A DNA stretch of 15,796 nucleotides. It comes from DASWVC01 sp036401335. Lineage in GTDB: Bacteria; Verrucomicrobiota; Verrucomicrobiia; Chthoniobacterales; JAFAMB01. Location: assembly GCA_036401335.1 (NCBI GenBank), contig DASWVC010000282.1, positions 1 through 15,796 on the forward strand, in the 5' to 3' direction. The notes beneath the pieces were generated by a model. The model did no database searches. It had not been told where the DNA came from and was given only the letters and a program-made list of their open reading frames with translations. Shown in pieces: positions 12,631-15,796 of the stretch (the first letter of the stretch is position 1; each line of letters starts with the position of its first letter). The translations under genes were made by a program, and so were the position numbers.

Positions 12631-15600
12631 ACATCTCCGAAATCTTCATCCGGCGGCCCATCGCCACGTTCCTGCTCATGGCCGGCGTGATTCTCCTGGG
12701 CATTCTCGGCTACACGCTTCTGCCCATTTCGTCGTTGCCAACGGTGGATTTCCCGACCATCCAGGTGGTCACCCGTTACCCCGGAGCCAGCCCGGAAGTG
12801 ATGACCACGGCGGTCACCACACCGCTCGAAACGCAGTTCGCGCAGATCAGCGGTCTGACGTCGATGAACTCGACCAGTTCTTTCGGCATCAGCACGGTCA
12901 CCATGCAGTTCGACCTGAACCGTGACATCGACGTGGCCGCGCAGGACGTTCAGGCGGCCATCAATGTGGCCCGCGGTTACTTGCCCAGCGACCTGCCGAA
13001 CCTACCCGTCTACAACAAGGTCAACCCTGCCGATACGCCCATTCTGACCCTGGCCATCACGTCGGAATCCATGCCGATCGCCGAGGTCAACAACTTTGCC
13101 GACACCCTCTTGGCCCAAAAACTAAGCCAGGTGCCCGGAGTCGGATTGGTCACCATCGAGGGCGACCAGAAACCGGCGGTTCGCATTCAGTTCAACCCGA
13201 GCGCGCTTGCCTCCCTCGGCCTTGGGCCGGAGGACGTGCGCAACATCATTTCCCAGGCCAACACCGATCAGCCAAAAGGCAGCTTCGATGGAACGAAGCA
13301 GGCCTACAGCATTCAATCCAACGATCAGCTCTTGAGCGCTGTCCAGTATCAAAGCCTCATCCTGGCTTACCGCAACGGTGCCCCGGTAAAGTTGAGCGAT
13401 GTGGCGACCATTTTTGATGGAGTCGAGAACGACCAGCTCGCGGCATGGGTCGGGAAAAAGGCGGCCATCGTGGTCGACATCCAGCGGCAACCGGGCGCCA
13501 ACATCATTCAGACGGTAAACCGGATTAAGGAACTGCTGCCGCGTTTAACGGCGTCCTTTCCACCATCCGTCAAGGTTTCCATCCTGACGGACCGAACGGA
13601 AACGATCCGGGCGTCCGTGCGCGACGTGCAATTCACCTTGCTGCTTACGATCGTTCTGGTGATCCTCGTTATTTTCCTCTTTCTCCGCAAGGTGTGGGCG
13701 ACCGTGATCCCGAGCGTGGCCCTCCCGCTCTCGTTGATCGGGACGTTCGGGGTGATGTACCTGCTCGGGTTCAGCCTGAACAACCTTTCCTTGATGGCGC
13801 TTACGATCTCTACCGGGTTCGTCGTGGATGATGCGATCGTGATGATCGAAAACATTTTTCGCTACATCGAGGAAGGCGAACCACCGCTCGAGGCTGCGCT
13901 CAAAGGCTCCCGCCAGATCGGGTTCACCGTTATTTCGCTGAGCATTTCTCTGATCGCGGTTTTCATTCCTTTGCTTTTCATGACCGGGATCGTCGGGCGG
14001 CTGTTCCGGGAGTTCGCTGTCACGATGAGCGTGGCCGTCATGGTCTCGGCAGTTGTTTCCCTGACGCTGACCCCGATGATGTGCGCCAAGTTCCTCAAGC
14101 CGATCAGCCACGCCCGTGAAAGCCGGTTTTTCCAGTGGACCGAGCGCGCCTTCGACGGGATGCTGCACTTCTACGAAGGCGGCTTGAAATGGGTTTTGCG
14201 CCACCGCCTGACGACGCTGCTCGTTGCGATTGCCACGTTGCTGGCCACCATTTACCTGTACGTCGTGATCCCAAAAGGCCTCCTGCCGCAGCAGGACACC
14301 GGGGAAATCATCGGGGTGACGGACGCGGCCCAGGACATTTCCTTCAAAGCCATGGTGAACCGGCAGCGGGACATTTCCCACATCGTTGAACGGGATCCGG
14401 ATGTTCAGGCGGTTGCGTCGTTTGTGGGCGCGGGCACCGTTAATCCCACAATGAACACCGGGCGGTTTTACCTCATCCTGAAACCGAGGGAACAGCGGCA
14501 CGCCAGTGCCGACCAGATCATTGACCGGCTGCGGCAGGCGACCCGGAACGTGCAAGGCATTTCGCTGTTCATGCAGTCGGTGCAAGACCTGCAGATCGAC
14601 ACCCGGATCAGCCGGACCCAGTACCAGTACGTGCTTCAGGATACCAACGCGAACGAACTGGCCGAGTGGACGCCGAAGTTCCTCGCCGAACTGCAGAAAC
14701 GCCCTGAACTCAGCGATGTCGCCAGCGATCAGCAAGCCAACGGGCTGCAGCAGGTCATTGATGTTGACCGGCAAAAGGCATCCCGGCTCGGGGTGCAGAT
14801 GGATGCCATCGATAACGTGCTTTACGACTGTTTTGGCCAGCGCCAGATCTCCCTCATCTTTACCCAGCTGAACCAGTACTGGGTGGTGCTGGAAGTGGCG
14901 CCGGAATTCAAAAACTCTCCCGACACCCTGAACCGGATTTACGTGAACGCGACTGGCAACAGTTCCGGCCAGGGTTCCACGACCGGAGCGATTACCGCCA
15001 GCGGCCAGATCACTGCGGGTGGCACCCAGGTGCCGCTTTCCGCGTTTGCCACGATGCGGACGACCACCGGACCGTTGTCGGTTCTGCACCAGAATTCGTT
15101 TTCCGCCTCCACCATTTCGTTTAACCTCGGACCTGGCAAATCCCTGGGCCAGGCGGTTCAGGCCATCGAACAAGCAAAGGCCGCCATCGGTTTGCCGGAA
15201 ACGATCACTTCCAACTTCATGGGAACGGCGGCGGAGTTCCAGTCCTCGCTGAGTTCTGAACCGTGGTTGATCCTGGCCGCCATCGTGGTGATCTACATCG
15301 TCCTTGGGGTGTTGTACGAAAGCTACATCCATCCCATCACAATCCTGTCTACGTTGCCGTCAGCCGGGGTCGGTGCGCTGCTGGCGCTGCAACTGTTCGG
15401 GATTGATTTCTCGCTGATCGCCCTGGTCGGAATCATTTTACTGATCGGTATCGTGAAAAAGAACGCGATCATGATGATCGATTTCGCGCTCGAGGCGGAG
15501 CGGAACGGCGGCAAGACTCCGGAAGAATCCATTTACGAAGCGTGCCTGCTCCGGTTCCGGCCCATCATGATGACCACGATGGCAGCCCTTTTAGGTGCGC

Positions 15601-15796
15601 TGCCGTTGGCCATCCAAGGGGGAACGGGGTCGGAACTGCGCAAACCTTTGGGCATCACCATCGTGGGCGGCCTTCTGGTGTCGCAGGTGCTTACCCTTTA
15701 CACGACTCCGGTGATTTACCTTTACCTGGACAAGCTGGGCAGCCTTTTCACGAGACGCCGCGTTCGAAAAGCACCCTCGCAAAGGCCGGAACTCGA
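12627..15796 (+). CDS. RND multidrug efflux pump, HAE1 family (MdtB/MdtC type); last codons cut by the window edge
   Basis: The frame is open from ATG 12627 to the window end: 1056 codons and no stop, about the full family length, so only a few residues are missing. It begins with the standard MNISEIFIRRPIATFLLMAG helix. The proton-relay aspartates are D401 and D402 (VVDDAIVMIEN), and the relay lysine is K945 (GIVKKNAIMMIDFA), followed by LRKPLG and TTPVIYLYLD near the end. All relay residues are thus present and the pump should be active in proton-driven export of drugs or envelope compounds. Helices 1, 2-6, 7 and 8-12 are placed as in AcrB, with two large periplasmic regions. A Ser/Gly/Thr-rich segment at about 776-800 interrupts the usual YV...VPL stretch of the second periplasmic region. 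Substrate cannot be predicted. It forms an operon with the adaptor. Confidence 0.96.
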   Translation, partial: MNISEIFIRRPIATFLLMAGVILLGILGYTLLPISSLPTVDFPTIQVVTRYPGASPEVMTTAVTTPLETQFAQISGLTSMNSTSSFGISTVTMQFDLNRDIDVAAQDVQAAINVARGYLPSDLPNLPVYNKVNPADTPILTLAITSESMPIAEVNNFADTLLAQKLSQVPGVGLVTIEGDQKPAVRIQFNPSALASLGLGPEDVRNIISQANTDQPKGSFDGTKQAYSIQSNDQLLSAVQYQSLILAYRNGAPVKLSDVATIFDGVENDQLAAWVGKKAAIVVDIQRQPGANIIQTVNRIKELLPRLTASFPPSVKVSILTDRTETIRASVRDVQFTLLLTIVLVILVIFLFLRKVWATVIPSVALPLSLIGTFGVMYLLGFSLNNLSLMALTISTGFVVDDAIVMIENIFRYIEEGEPPLEAALKGSRQIGFTVISLSISLIAVFIPLLFMTGIVGRLFREFAVTMSVAVMVSAVVSLTLTPMMCAKFLKPISHARESRFFQWTERAFDGMLHFYEGGLKWVLRHRLTTLLVAIATLLATIYLYVVIPKGLLPQQDTGEIIGVTDAAQDISFKAMVNRQRDISHIVERDPDVQAVASFVGAGTVNPTMNTGRFYLILKPREQRHASADQIIDRLRQATRNVQGISLFMQSVQDLQIDTRISRTQYQYVLQDTNANELAEWTPKFLAELQKRPELSDVASDQQANGLQQVIDVDRQKASRLGVQMDAIDNVLYDCFGQRQISLIFTQLNQYWVVLEVAPEFKNSPDTLNRIYVNATGNSSGQGSTTGAITASGQITAGGTQVPLSAFATMRTTTGPLSVLHQNSFSASTISFNLGPGKSLGQAVQAIEQAKAAIGLPETITSNFMGTAAEFQSSLSSEPWLILAAIVVIYIVLGVLYESYIHPITILSTLPSAGVGALLALQLFGIDFSLIALVGIILLIGIVKKNAIMMIDFALEAERNGGKTPEESIYEACLLRFRPIMMTTMAALLGALPLAIQGGTGSELRKPLGITIVGGLLVSQVLTLYTTPVIYLYLDKLGSLFTRRRVRKAPSQRPEL

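Noticed and set aside
13545..15332. 595-codon open frame on the minus strand opposite the RND pump
   Set aside because: The plus strand carries an unmistakable full-length RND pump. The antisense product is Arg/His/Gly/Gln-rich without domain character.

Overview
The window is GC-rich and almost fully coding. It looks like chromosome from a Gram-negative bacterium, most likely Verrucomicrobiota (moderate confidence). Four things point there: a PknB-type kinase opening with an ELGRGAMG-type loop, a soluble PAS histidine kinase whose N-terminus (FIDKLIERI...LVRLAREKGFLE) I recall from that phylum, an NtrC-type regulator followed by a GT-C-like membrane protein, and almost no Shine-Dalgarno sequences. 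The phylum call rests on recalled family resemblance, not on a search.

Layout. (1) Positions 1-2112, minus strand: a membrane-anchored Ser/Thr kinase cut by the left edge, with an intact kinase domain followed by what looks like a degenerate second kinase fold. (2) 2113-2273: a short gap holding a large perfect inverted repeat. (3) 2274-4660, minus: exbB-exbD-tonB, an inner-membrane proton-driven energising complex, with 4-nt gaps between genes. (4) 4661-4753: a divergent control region. (5) 4754-9904, plus: a tightly packed four-gene operon of a LolA-like exported protein, a PAS histidine kinase, a sigma-54 activator and a polytopic GT-C-like membrane protein. (6) 9905-10782, plus: an AbrB-type antitoxin and PIN-domain (VapC-like) toxin pair. 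Two palindromes precede it, and the toxin has no usable start codon before its first catalytic aspartate. (7) 10783-11130: a non-coding stretch with a well-spaced sigma-54 promoter candidate. (8) 11131-15796, plus: an RND efflux adaptor and an RND pump of the MdtB/MdtC type, the pump cut by the right edge within its last few codons.

How the parts may work together. The window is dominated by envelope functions: TonB/ExbBD energisation, a LolA-like periplasmic protein, a membrane GT-C-like enzyme and an RND pump. It also has two signalling systems, the Ser/Thr kinase and the two-component pair. The sigma-54 site upstream of the efflux genes, with a dyad about 90 bases upstream of the predicted start, makes the neighbouring NtrC-type regulator a candidate activator of the pump. 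That link is inference.

I found no RNA genes, insertion sequences, CRISPR arrays or phage genes. The most unusual items are the kinase/pseudokinase tandem, the 24-bp-arm palindrome, the start-less PIN toxin and the sigma-54 promoter candidate.
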